From Marinomonas sp. THO17 (lineage in GTDB: Bacteria > Pseudomonadota > Gammaproteobacteria > Pseudomonadales > Marinomonadaceae), in assembly GCF_040436405.1 (NCBI RefSeq), contig NZ_AP031575.1, forward strand, positions 1,616,501 to 1,680,500: a stretch of DNA of 64,000 bases. The letters run 5' to 3'. The notes beneath the pieces are model-generated. The model had not been told where the DNA came from, did no database searches, and worked only from the letters and a program-made list of their open reading frames with translations. Position 1 is the stretch's first letter, and every line of letters begins with the position of its first letter. Below are positions 56,793-64,000 of this stretch, one piece after another. The translations under genes and the position numbers were made by a program.

Positions 56793-57947
56793 CTAGCGCT
56801 TTTGTAGGACTCTTATGGCGTTTTCTATTCTGTATAACGCTTGCTGCAACACACTCATAGAACAACCAAAATTCAGTCGAATAAAATTCGCATCCCCAAA
56901 ATCCTTACCTGGAGACACCCCTACGCCCGCTTCTAAGAAAAAGGCATATGCGTCTTCTACAGGCAAATTGGAAGCATCTATCCAGGCTAAATAAGTTGCC
57001 TCCAAATGACTGACAGTTAACGGGGTATCCGCCAACCTTTCCACTATGTAATCTCGGTTAGTACGCAAGTAAGTTATTAACGAATGATGCCAAACTTGAC
57101 CTTCTTCATAAGCCGCTTGAGCCGCCGTTAAGCCCAACATATTTGGCACCGGAATCAGTCCTGCTCGTCCTTGATTAAAGCGCTGTCGTAAGTGAGTATT
57201 TTCAATCACAGCAAAAGCATAACCCAAACCGGCTAAGTTATAGGTTTTACTGGGTGCCATTAAAGTAATAGTACGTTGTGCGGCATCTTGATTCAGACTA
57301 GCAAAAGGAACATGGGTTATATCATCCAAAATCAAATCACAGTGAATTTCATCACTAACCACCAGCAGATCGTATTTTTGCGCCAACCCATGAATCACTT
57401 CCAACTCTTCTCTACGATAAACCGTTCCTCCAGGGTTATGAGGGTTACAGAGCAGAATCATTTTACTGTCTGATAGCGCACAAGCTTTCTCAAACGCTTG
57501 CCAATCTGGCAGCCAACGCCCTTCTTGTAAGGTCATTTTTATGCTTAGTAAATTACGCCCCGCCATCTCAGGGGCCTTGGTAAGGTGATAATACACAGGG
57601 CCAGGCACTACAATAGTGTCACCTGGAAGAGAGAAAGTCTGAACACTTAAATGCAGAGCACACACCAACCCCGGCAAATGTACTAAATGTGTTCCTGATA
57701 TAGGCCAGTCGTAGGAAGTTTGTAAGTGTGTCTGAATAGCAGCCACTAAAGCTTTGGGAATGTGAGTATAACCAAAAACGCCTTGCTGTATTCTGTTTTG
57801 TAATGCAGTTTTAACACATGCAGGTGCATCAAAGTCCATATCGGCAACCCACATAGGTATCACATCATTGGAATACTTGTCCCACTTATCACTGTTCATT
57901 GCAGAGCGATCAATCACCTGATCAAATAATGCTAACTCCGACATCAT
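56793..57947 (-). CDS. PatB/MalY-type PLP-dependent C-S lyase
   Basis: 384-residue fold-type I aminotransferase family protein. PMWVADMDFDAP at the start is typical of PatB/MalY cystathionine beta-lyases, CNPHNPGG binds PLP, and Lys234 in APSKTYNLAGL forms the Schiff base. Likely cleaves cystathionine or a related thioether. TAGGAG lies 9 nt before the first of two adjacent ATGs. It has a long 369-bp region upstream shared with betI. Confidence 0.9.
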   Translation of the reverse strand: MMSELALFDQVIDRSAMNSDKWDKYSNDVIPMWVADMDFDAPACVKTALQNRIQQGVFGYTHIPKALVAAIQTHLQTSYDWPISGTHLVHLPGLVCALHLSVQTFSLPGDTIVVPGPVYYHLTKAPEMAGRNLLSIKMTLQEGRWLPDWQAFEKACALSDSKMILLCNPHNPGGTVYRREELEVIHGLAQKYDLLVVSDEIHCDLILDDITHVPFASLNQDAAQRTITLMAPSKTYNLAGLGYAFAVIENTHLRQRFNQGRAGLIPVPNMLGLTAAQAAYEEGQVWHHSLITYLRTNRDYIVERLADTPLTVSHLEATYLAWIDASNLPVEDAYAFFLEAGVGVSPGKDFGDANFIRLNFGCSMSVLQQALYRIENAIRVLQKR

Positions 57948-58246
57948 ACTTAACGGCTCCTATAGTCCATTTAAATTTCATCATAAACACATAATATGGA
58001 ACGCATGAGCATAATGCAGACAACTCATACAGCAAACATAACTTGGAAAATAACGTTGCCATTCCATTAAACCAGACTGCTAAAGATTAAAGTTGGGTAA
58101 TATTGCGCAAGCTTTTCCTCAATATTTATCCCATACCGACATAAGTCTTATCAAAAAAGACCAAAAAATTATTTTATTTGGTATTTTTAATTTTAAAATC
58201 AATAACTTAAATTAATTAGAGGACTAATATTTAGAATTGTCAAGGG

Positions 58247-58276
58247 TTGACCTAATTTGCATAATCGGCCTAGTAT
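58247..58276 (+). promoter_or_regulatory. candidate betI promoter
   Basis: TTGACC (58247-58252), an 18-bp spacer and TAGTAT (58271-58276). The palindromic operator lies just downstream. Confidence 0.5.
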
Positions 58277-58284
58277 AGTTTTCG

Positions 58285-58300
58285 TTAAACAGCTGTTTAA
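58285..58300 (+). promoter_or_regulatory. perfect 16-bp palindrome, candidate BetI operator
   Basis: TTAAACAGCTGTTTAA lies between the putative -10 box and the betI start, 16 bp before the ATG. Its position fits autorepression by BetI; TetR proteins bind palindromes of this size. Confidence 0.65.
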
Positions 58301-58316
58301 TAAAAAAGGTTAAATA

Positions 58317-58940
58317 ATGCCCAAAGTAGGAATGCCTGAAATACGTAAACCTCAGCTTATCAAAGCTGCCATAACTGCCATAGATAAATACGGATTTTCT
58401 GGTGCGACAGTCAGCGTTATCGGCAAAAAAGCGGGAGTTTCTCCAGCCATTATCAATCACTACTTTGGCGGCAAAGATGGTCTATTCGAAGAGACCATGA
58501 AAAGCCTGATTCGTGAATTTTTTGAAGTTTTGTCACAAGAAGTCATAAAATCGCAAGATAAGCCCGCTAAATATAAAGTCATGGCGATTGTAACAGCCAG
58601 CTTTAGTCAATCCCAAACTCACCCGCAAGTGGTGAAAGCTTGGATGGGCTTCTGGGCATCAGCAATGCACACACCAACATTGTTCCGTTTACAACGAGTT
58701 TACTCGAGGCGCTTACACACTGCTTTAGTACAGGTTTTAAAAACAGAATTCAGTGTGCAAGAGGCGCGCCATATCGCCACCACAGTAGCCGCTTTAATTG
58801 ACGGTATGTGGTTACAAGGCTCATTGGCCGGAGGCATACACAAAGAGACTTCGGCGCAACTGATTGAAGATTATCTGAACTTAGTTATGCCAGATGCAAA
58901 TCAGTCCACTGCGACGCACCGCATCGTGAGCATGGCATAA
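58317..58940 (+). CDS. betI: BetI-type TetR repressor of choline uptake
   Basis: 207 residues. The N-terminus PKVGMPEIRKPQLIKAAITAIDKYGFSGATVSVIGKKAGVSPAIINHYFGGKDGLFEETM is the BetI helix-turn-helix region, and VVKAWMGFWASAMHTPTLFRLQ the choline-sensing part. BetI represses choline/glycine-betaine genes until choline is present. It precedes choXWV on the same strand. betA and betB are not in the window. Confidence 0.93.
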   Translation: MPKVGMPEIRKPQLIKAAITAIDKYGFSGATVSVIGKKAGVSPAIINHYFGGKDGLFEETMKSLIREFFEVLSQEVIKSQDKPAKYKVMAIVTASFSQSQTHPQVVKAWMGFWASAMHTPTLFRLQRVYSRRLHTALVQVLKTEFSVQEARHIATTVAALIDGMWLQGSLAGGIHKETSAQLIEDYLNLVMPDANQSTATHRIVSMA

Positions 58941-59032
58941 GACATCAAGGGAATAGAAAGTTTAAGTGCCATTCTAGTGTTACTGGTAAAGCGTAAATCA
59001 AGAATTGATTATCACAAAAGAGAGGGTAAGGT

Positions 59033-59968
59033 ATGTTAAAAAAAGCAACAAAAACCGCGATAGCCATCAGTTTGGCTAGTGTATCCGGGTTCACTATGGC
59101 GGCAACTTGTTCAACTGTGCGTTTCTCAGACGTTGGCTGGACTGATATCACAGCAACCACAGCTATCACCAGCGAAGTCATTGAAGGCTTAGGTTACAGC
59201 ACCAAAACTCAACTTCTGTCTGTGCCAGTCACTTATACATCGCTTGCCAATGGCGATATTGATGTTTTCCTAGGTAATTGGATGCCAACCATGCAAGCGG
59301 ATATTGACCCTTACCTAAAAGCCGGCACGGTGGAAGACTTAGGTCCAAACCTAGTGGGTGCAAAATATACTTTAGCGGTTAGCAAAGACGCTTATGATGC
59401 AGGTGTAACTGATTTTGCTGAAATCGCCAAACACCGTAAAGAATTCTCAGGCCGTATCTACGGTATTGAACCTGGTAACGACGGTAACCGTATCATCCAG
59501 GATATGATTGACTCCAATGCCTTTGGTCTTAGCGATTTCCAACTTGTTGAATCCAGTGAAGCCGGTATGTTGTCACAAGTAAGCCGAAATACACGCCGTG
59601 GTAAATGGATTGTTTTCTTGGGTTGGGCACCACATCCAATGAACGCAAATTTTGATATGGAATACCTTGCTGGTGGTGACGACTATTTCGGCCCTAACTT
59701 TGGTGGTGCAAATGTACATACCAACATACGCAAAGGTTTCCTAGAAGAATGCCCTAACGTAGGCAAGCTGCTAACCAACTTGACCTTCTCACTGCCAATG
59801 GAAAACGAGGTTATGGGTGCCATTCTTGATGATGGCAAAAAACCTGACGACGCCGCTCGTGAATGGCTAAAAGCCAACCCAGGTGTATTAGATACTTGGC
59901 TCGAAGGCGTTAAAACCACCGCTGGTGGCAATGGCCTTAGCGCAGTTAAAGCACACCTAGGTCTGTAA
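59033..59968 (+). CDS. choX: choline ABC transporter substrate-binding protein
   Basis: 311-residue OpuAC-type periplasmic protein with a signal peptide ending FTMAA. CSTVRFSDVGWTDITATTAITSEVI, the FLGNWMPTM block and VFLGWAPHPMNANF give the aromatic choline-binding box of ChoX. GAGAGGGTAAGGT precedes the ATG. It follows betI by 92 bp and is separated from choW by a perfect stem-loop. Confidence 0.94.
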   Translation: MLKKATKTAIAISLASVSGFTMAATCSTVRFSDVGWTDITATTAITSEVIEGLGYSTKTQLLSVPVTYTSLANGDIDVFLGNWMPTMQADIDPYLKAGTVEDLGPNLVGAKYTLAVSKDAYDAGVTDFAEIAKHRKEFSGRIYGIEPGNDGNRIIQDMIDSNAFGLSDFQLVESSEAGMLSQVSRNTRRGKWIVFLGWAPHPMNANFDMEYLAGGDDYFGPNFGGANVHTNIRKGFLEECPNVGKLLTNLTFSLPMENEVMGAILDDGKKPDDAAREWLKANPGVLDTWLEGVKTTAGGNGLSAVKAHLGL

Positions 59969-59982
59969 TACCCTCACGCATC

Positions 59983-60020
59983 ATCACACATTACACTGCT
60001 TTTAAGGTGTAATGTGTGAT
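59983..60020 (+). promoter_or_regulatory. perfect 14-bp stem-loop between choX and choW
   Basis: ATCACACATTACAC and GTGTAATGTGTGAT around a 10-nt loop, 14 bp after the choX stop. No T-run follows. Such intercistronic hairpins can protect the upstream mRNA and raise binding-protein levels over the permease. Confidence 0.75.
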
Positions 60021-60052
60021 ATGTACTGTTTAACTTTCGGGAGAACTCTAAT

Positions 60053-60898
60053 ATGAATTGGCTGACGGATAATAAAATCCCTCTTGGCGCTTGGATGGAA
60101 AACTTTGTCGATTGGCTAGTTGATGCAGCTTCCGTATTCTTTGACTTAGTATCTATGACGCTGGAATCTATGATCATCACTATGGTAGACGCCATCGAAT
60201 GGCTTCACCCTTTAGTGGTCATTGGCGCTATTCTAGCAGGAGCTTGGTTCTTACATCGTAGTGTCGGTCTATTGGTCTTTATTGCCGCCGCTTTATTACT
60301 CATCATTAATATGGGCTACTGGGTAGAGACCATTCAAACCTTAGTTCTGGTTGTTTCTGCAACCGCCATCAGTGTCATCATTGGGGTACCGATTGGTATT
60401 GCTGCAGCACATCGTCCTTGGCTGTACACTTTTTTACGCCCCATATTAGATTTGATGCAAACCATTCCAACGTTTGTTTATCTCATTCCTACTCTAATTC
60501 TTTTTGGTCTAGGTTATGTACCCGGTCTAATTTCTACCATTATTTTTGCCATTGCAGCTCCGATTCGATTGACTTATCTGGGTGTCAGTAAAGTCCCTAA
60601 CGAATTATTAGAAGCAGGCTTAGCCTTTGGCTGCACTAAATCTAAATTACTTTATAAGGTAGAACTTCCAGCAGCCATGCCAAGCATTATGGCCGGTGTC
60701 ACTCAATGCATTATGCTATCTCTTTCCATGGTAGTGATTGCCGCACTAGTTGGCGCTGACGGTTTAGGTAAACCTGTTGTACGAGCACTTAATACCGTAA
60801 ACATTTCTCAAGGTTTTGAGGCCGGAGTTGCTATTGTATTGGTGGCCATCATCCTTGACCGTATCTGCAAAACCCCATCCCTTAAGAACGAGGTTTAA
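60053..60898 (+). CDS. choW: choline ABC transporter permease
   Basis: 281 residues, about six to seven helices, ProW/OpuAB family. The N-terminal IPLGAWMENFVDWLVD and the EAA-type loop KVPNELLEAGLAFGCTKSKLLYKVELPAAMPSIMAGVTQ are clear. It is 3 bp upstream of choV and is the membrane channel of the choline importer. Confidence 0.94.
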   Translation: MNWLTDNKIPLGAWMENFVDWLVDAASVFFDLVSMTLESMIITMVDAIEWLHPLVVIGAILAGAWFLHRSVGLLVFIAAALLLIINMGYWVETIQTLVLVVSATAISVIIGVPIGIAAAHRPWLYTFLRPILDLMQTIPTFVYLIPTLILFGLGYVPGLISTIIFAIAAPIRLTYLGVSKVPNELLEAGLAFGCTKSKLLYKVELPAAMPSIMAGVTQCIMLSLSMVVIAALVGADGLGKPVVRALNTVNISQGFEAGVAIVLVAIILDRICKTPSLKNEV

Positions 60899-60901
60899 TT
60901 C

Positions 60902-62089
60902 ATGGCCGTTGTATCAATTCAAAATGTCGACATTGTTTTCGGCGACAATAAAGAAAAAACCTTGCCCTTAATGGACAAAGGTCACAGCCGTGATGAAATC
61001 CTTGGCATGACTGGCGATGTTGTCGGTGTACAAAACGCTAACATTGAAGTCAATGAAGGGGAAATTTGCGTTCTCATGGGACTTTCTGGTTCGGGGAAAT
61101 CGACTTTACTCAGAGCGGTAAACGGTTTAAATAAAATAGCCCGCGGCCGCTGTTTGGTTCGCGATGGTAAGCAAATGGTCGACATGGCAAAGTGTGATGA
61201 GGCTACACTACGTCATATGCGAACTCATCGCGTTTCTATGGTATTCCAAAGTTTTGCCTTAATGCCTTGGTTAACTGTATTGGAAAACGTAGCCTTTGGT
61301 CTTGAGATGCAAGGCATGCCAAAAGAAGAGCGTTTGAAAAAAGCGCGTGAACAATTAAAAATGGTGAGCCTAGACAAATGGGCGGACAAAAAGCCTGATG
61401 AGTTGTCTGGAGGCATGCGTCAGCGTGTTGGCTTAGCTCGAGCCTTTGTCATGGATACAGATGTTTTGTTAATGGACGAACCCTTTTCAGCTCTTGACCC
61501 TTTGATTAGAGCGCAACTTCAAGATGAGTTGATTGAGCTACAAAAGCGCCTCAATAAGACTATTATCTTTGTAAGCCACGATTTGGATGAAGCCCTGAAA
61601 ATCGGCACTAAGATTGCCATTATGGAATCGGCACGCATTATTCAAGAAGACGCTCCTGAGCAAATTGTACTCAATCCAGCGACCGAATATGTTGAGAAAT
61701 TTGTTGCCCACACCAATCCGCTAAACGTATTGCGCGGTCGTTCTTTGATGACCGAAATTGACCAACTTAGCATCAAAGACGATAAGGTCATGATTACCGA
61801 TCAAGCTTGGCTAGAGTTAGATAATGGAAAGCTGATGAAAGTGGCTAATGAGCAAGGTGAAATCACCACAGTGAACTGGACTCCCGAAACCATTCTGGCG
61901 AATACACCAAAAGATGCTGTATTCCTAGTCCCTGTCAATATCGATATGCGAGAAGCGGTGGAAATTCGGTACCATGCAAACCAATTTATGATACTAATGG
62001 ACGACGATAAATGCGTTGGCATATTACAAGACCATAACTTTTATCATGCCCTCTTAGGTAAACATTTTAGTCGCAACGAAAACGCCTAA
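60902..62089 (+). CDS. choV: choline ABC transporter ATP-binding protein
   Basis: 395-residue ProV-type ATPase. An N-terminal extension (NKEKTLPLMDKGHSRDEILG) typical of choline/betaine systems precedes Walker A GLSGSGKST, signature LSGGMRQRVGLARA and Walker B DVLLMDEPFSALDP. The last 130 residues hold a CBS-like regulatory part. Last gene of the betI-choXWV unit, followed by a terminator. Confidence 0.95.
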   Translation: MAVVSIQNVDIVFGDNKEKTLPLMDKGHSRDEILGMTGDVVGVQNANIEVNEGEICVLMGLSGSGKSTLLRAVNGLNKIARGRCLVRDGKQMVDMAKCDEATLRHMRTHRVSMVFQSFALMPWLTVLENVAFGLEMQGMPKEERLKKAREQLKMVSLDKWADKKPDELSGGMRQRVGLARAFVMDTDVLLMDEPFSALDPLIRAQLQDELIELQKRLNKTIIFVSHDLDEALKIGTKIAIMESARIIQEDAPEQIVLNPATEYVEKFVAHTNPLNVLRGRSLMTEIDQLSIKDDKVMITDQAWLELDNGKLMKVANEQGEITTVNWTPETILANTPKDAVFLVPVNIDMREAVEIRYHANQFMILMDDDKCVGILQDHNFYHALLGKHFSRNENA

Positions 62090-62101
62090 TTTCCACCCCA
62101 A

Positions 62102-62126
62102 GGCGAGTCTCAAGGCTCGCTTTTTT
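62102..62126 (+). terminator. rho-independent terminator after choV
   Basis: GCGAG pairs with CTCGC around an 8-nt loop, followed by TTTTTT, 13 bp after the choV stop. Confidence 0.85.
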
Positions 62127-62274
62127 ATTCCATCTAGTAAATCCCTTCATTGTCATAAAAAGACCTGCATTTAACATTGATTAAGGATTGCATTCCAAAT
62201 ATGTATCGGTATAGTCTGCCGAAATATTACTCAATGCATTTTTCCTGTTTTGTAAGCGCATTAAGGGACATGAC

Positions 62275-63558
62275 ATGCTAAAGCAAACCTTATTACCCAT
62301 ATGGAGTCTATTATTTGGCATTGCCATCTTAACAGTCGCTAGCGCTTTGCAAAGTTCATTAATTGGTATTCGCGCCTCAATTGAATCCTTTAATACGTCT
62401 GCTACTGGTTTGATCATGTCGGCCTATTATTTAGGCTTTATTATCGGTTCCATGATTGTGCCTAACTGGATCAGAAATGTTGGTCATATACGAGTGTTTG
62501 CAGCTGTTGCTTCCTTGGCCTCTATCACAATTTTAATGCAATCTGTGGTGGTAAATCCTTGGTTCTGGATGTTGATGCGTATGTTTACAGGCTTATGTTA
62601 TGCCGCGCTCTTCATTGTTACAGAAAGCTGGCTAAATGGCATTTCAACCAACACCAACCGTGGTCGGTTATTTTCGATTTACATTATTGAGATTTGGGCC
62701 AGTCAAACCATTGGACAGGCTTTACTAAATATCGCTAACCCAGGTGGCTACGGGCTCTTTATTCTAACATCCGTTTTAATTTCATTGGCCTTGGTTCCCC
62801 TACTGTTAGTAAGAACACCCTCTCCAACCATTGATATTCCTGAGAAGCTAAATATTTTAGGACTCATGAAGACAGCCCCACTTGGGGTCACCGGTGTCAT
62901 CATTGCTGGAATAACCTCAGGTGCTATGCTTGGTTTAGGCGCTTTATATGCTAAGAGCATTGGCATGAATATAGTACAGATTTCTATGTTTATCGGTGCC
63001 AGCTACATTGGAGGCATGTTATTACAATGGCCCATTGGCTTGCTCTCAGATCGCCAAGATAGACGTGTAACCATTTTATGGGTCGCTATTGTTGGCGCTG
63101 CGGTCGCTTTGATCGTGCCATTTGGCAACAGCATGAATAACCAACCTATCATGATGTTTGGCATGTTTATGGTTGGCGCTTTTGTGTTTCCTATGTATTC
63201 ACTCGCGTCTTCTCACATTAATGACCAATTACGCCCAGAACAAATCTTATCTGCCAGTAGCGGAATTATTTTATTGAACGGCGTCGGAGGAATGTCTGGT
63301 CCGCTAATTGCTGCTATCTTAATGGACTGGGTCAACTTGGATGCCTTATTCTGGTTTGTAGCCTTCATGAACCTATTTGTCATTCTAATGGCTATGTATC
63401 GCATCAATTACCAACCAGCTATGGTGATTGAAGAACAAGGAGATCAGATTCCCGTGGCACTGGCTGTTTCTCCTGTGGCAACCGCAGAAATGTTGGTAGA
63501 AGCCGATACCTCAATCCAAACAGATGAAAATCCGCATGAAGTAGAGATAAAACTCTAA
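62275..63558 (+). CDS. MFS transporter (YcaD-like)
   Basis: 427 residues with twelve helices. The A-loop block GSMIVPNWIRNVGHIRVFAA, RMFTGLCYAALFIVTESWLNG and the second-half QWPIGLLSDRQDRRVTI fit the YcaD-like MFS group. The C-terminal 45 residues are a soluble acidic tail. Substrate unknown. It follows the choline genes but after a terminator, so it is probably an independent unit. Confidence 0.88.
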   Translation: MLKQTLLPIWSLLFGIAILTVASALQSSLIGIRASIESFNTSATGLIMSAYYLGFIIGSMIVPNWIRNVGHIRVFAAVASLASITILMQSVVVNPWFWMLMRMFTGLCYAALFIVTESWLNGISTNTNRGRLFSIYIIEIWASQTIGQALLNIANPGGYGLFILTSVLISLALVPLLLVRTPSPTIDIPEKLNILGLMKTAPLGVTGVIIAGITSGAMLGLGALYAKSIGMNIVQISMFIGASYIGGMLLQWPIGLLSDRQDRRVTILWVAIVGAAVALIVPFGNSMNNQPIMMFGMFMVGAFVFPMYSLASSHINDQLRPEQILSASSGIILLNGVGGMSGPLIAAILMDWVNLDALFWFVAFMNLFVILMAMYRINYQPAMVIEEQGDQIPVALAVSPVATAEMLVEADTSIQTDENPHEVEIKL

Positions 63559-63627
63559 TCTCTGCTTTTCTTGACTCGAAGCAACAATCTACAAATAATC
63601 GATATCGTTTTAAAATTGTTAACCTTC

Positions 63628-64000
63628 CTAGAAAGGCTGAATGGCAATTTGTGAAGCAATAAACCAAATCAATACCGCATTGATACGATTAAACCAACGC
63701 CAAAATGCCGCTTTCTCAAGCCATACTGCACACAACCGACCAATAAAAGCCAATCCCAAAAACCACACAATAGAAGCCATCACGCCCCCAATGACAAACA
63801 GCCATTTATCTTCTTGCCATTGATTTGCCAAACTGCCAATCAATATCATGGTATCAAGGTAAAAATGAGGATTTAACCAAGTCACCGCCAACGCTGTCAT
63901 AATAAGTGGCCAAATGGCTAATTTCTTTGTATAGGCTTCGAGAATCAAATGCTCCTCTAAAAATGAGGCTCGCCACTTGCTATAAGCAAACCAAACCAAG
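63628..64000 (-). CDS. LysE/ArgO-type amino-acid exporter (partial, N-terminus outside window)
   Basis: C-terminal 123 or so residues of an exporter. LAVTWLNPHFYLDTMILIGSLANQW is the hallmark second-half motif of the LysE/ArgO family, followed by two helices and the end SQIAIQPF. The frame is open to the right edge, so the true start is not visible. ArgO-type members export arginine and lysine. Confidence 0.87.
   Translation of the reverse strand, partial: LVWFAYSKWRASFLEEHLILEAYTKKLAIWPLIMTALAVTWLNPHFYLDTMILIGSLANQWQEDKWLFVIGGVMASIVWFLGLAFIGRLCAVWLEKAAFWRWFNRINAVLIWFIASQIAIQPF

Larger units (their letters stand above)
57948..58316. other. 369-bp divergent region between the C-S lyase gene and betI
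   Basis: Apart from the betI promoter and palindrome at the right end, I see AT-rich sequence with no coding frame, repeat or RNA. Confidence 0.5.

Noticed and set aside
1-64000. Mobile elements, CRISPR arrays, tRNA or rRNA genes
   Set aside because: I looked for transposase or integrase motifs, direct-repeat arrays and cloverleaf sequences in the gaps and found none.

Overview
The window looks like an ordinary chromosomal stretch of a marine gammaproteobacterium with moderate to low GC. An Oceanospirillales member close to Marinomonas is my best guess. This is an inference from gene content: FabY-type ketoacyl synthase, LapC/YejM, HldE/HldD/WaaF LPS core genes, a betI-choXWV choline uptake locus, and suhB divergent from trmJ. 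I see no prophage, insertion sequence, CRISPR array, rRNA or tRNA gene.

Layout. 1-3.6 kb: biotin synthesis (partial bioF, bioB on minus; comF and bioA on plus). 3.7-8.9 kb: an Aer-like chemoreceptor, dnaB, and the rpsF-rpsR-DUF2232-rplI ribosomal operon with its promoter and a structured leader. 9.0-12.5 kb: a MipA/OmpV outer-membrane protein and three EamA drug/metabolite transporters. 12.5-16.0 kb: a thiBPQ thiamine ABC transporter under a TPP riboswitch. 16.0-29.9 kb: an LPS inner-core and envelope region (waaA, msbA, hldE; AGE-family epimerase, hldD, waaF, and an AT-rich trio of glycosyltransferases; a LapC/YejM-like sulfatase-fold protein; ugd). 30-44 kb: sseA, a TlyA-like methyltransferase, a MATE pump, a second-type Lon protease, upp, a TetR/LysE pair, a probable intergenic small RNA, a diguanylate cyclase, glutathionyl-hydroquinone reductase, a Bax-type glucosaminidase and fabY. 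44-50 kb: LysR, YceI, membrane proteins of unknown function, an RmlD-like protein, TatD and pckA. 50.5-58 kb: gnd, trmJ, suhB, a Gfo/Idh/MocA oxidoreductase with a His-rich tail, yceH, a sterol-desaturase-family hydroxylase and a PatB-like C-S lyase. 58.3-62.1 kb: betI-choXWV. 62.3-64 kb: an MFS transporter and a LysE/ArgO-type exporter cut by the window edge.

Most notable observations. (1) The suhB-position gene encodes an inositol-monophosphatase fold that has lost nearly all metal-binding acidic residues. Its leader carries a boxA-like element followed by a perfect stem-loop. This suggests a SuhB kept for the Nus-factor antitermination role rather than catalysis. (2) A noncoding transcription unit of about 150 nt (strong promoter, three hairpins, UUCG-type terminator) lies between a TetR gene and a diguanylate cyclase gene. 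(3) An EamA transporter follows the riboswitch-controlled thi operon on the same strand. (4) A perfect 14-bp stem-loop separates choX from choW. (5) The RmlD-like protein lacks the catalytic lysine. Several genes use TTG or GTG starts, chosen here from ribosome-binding-site spacing.
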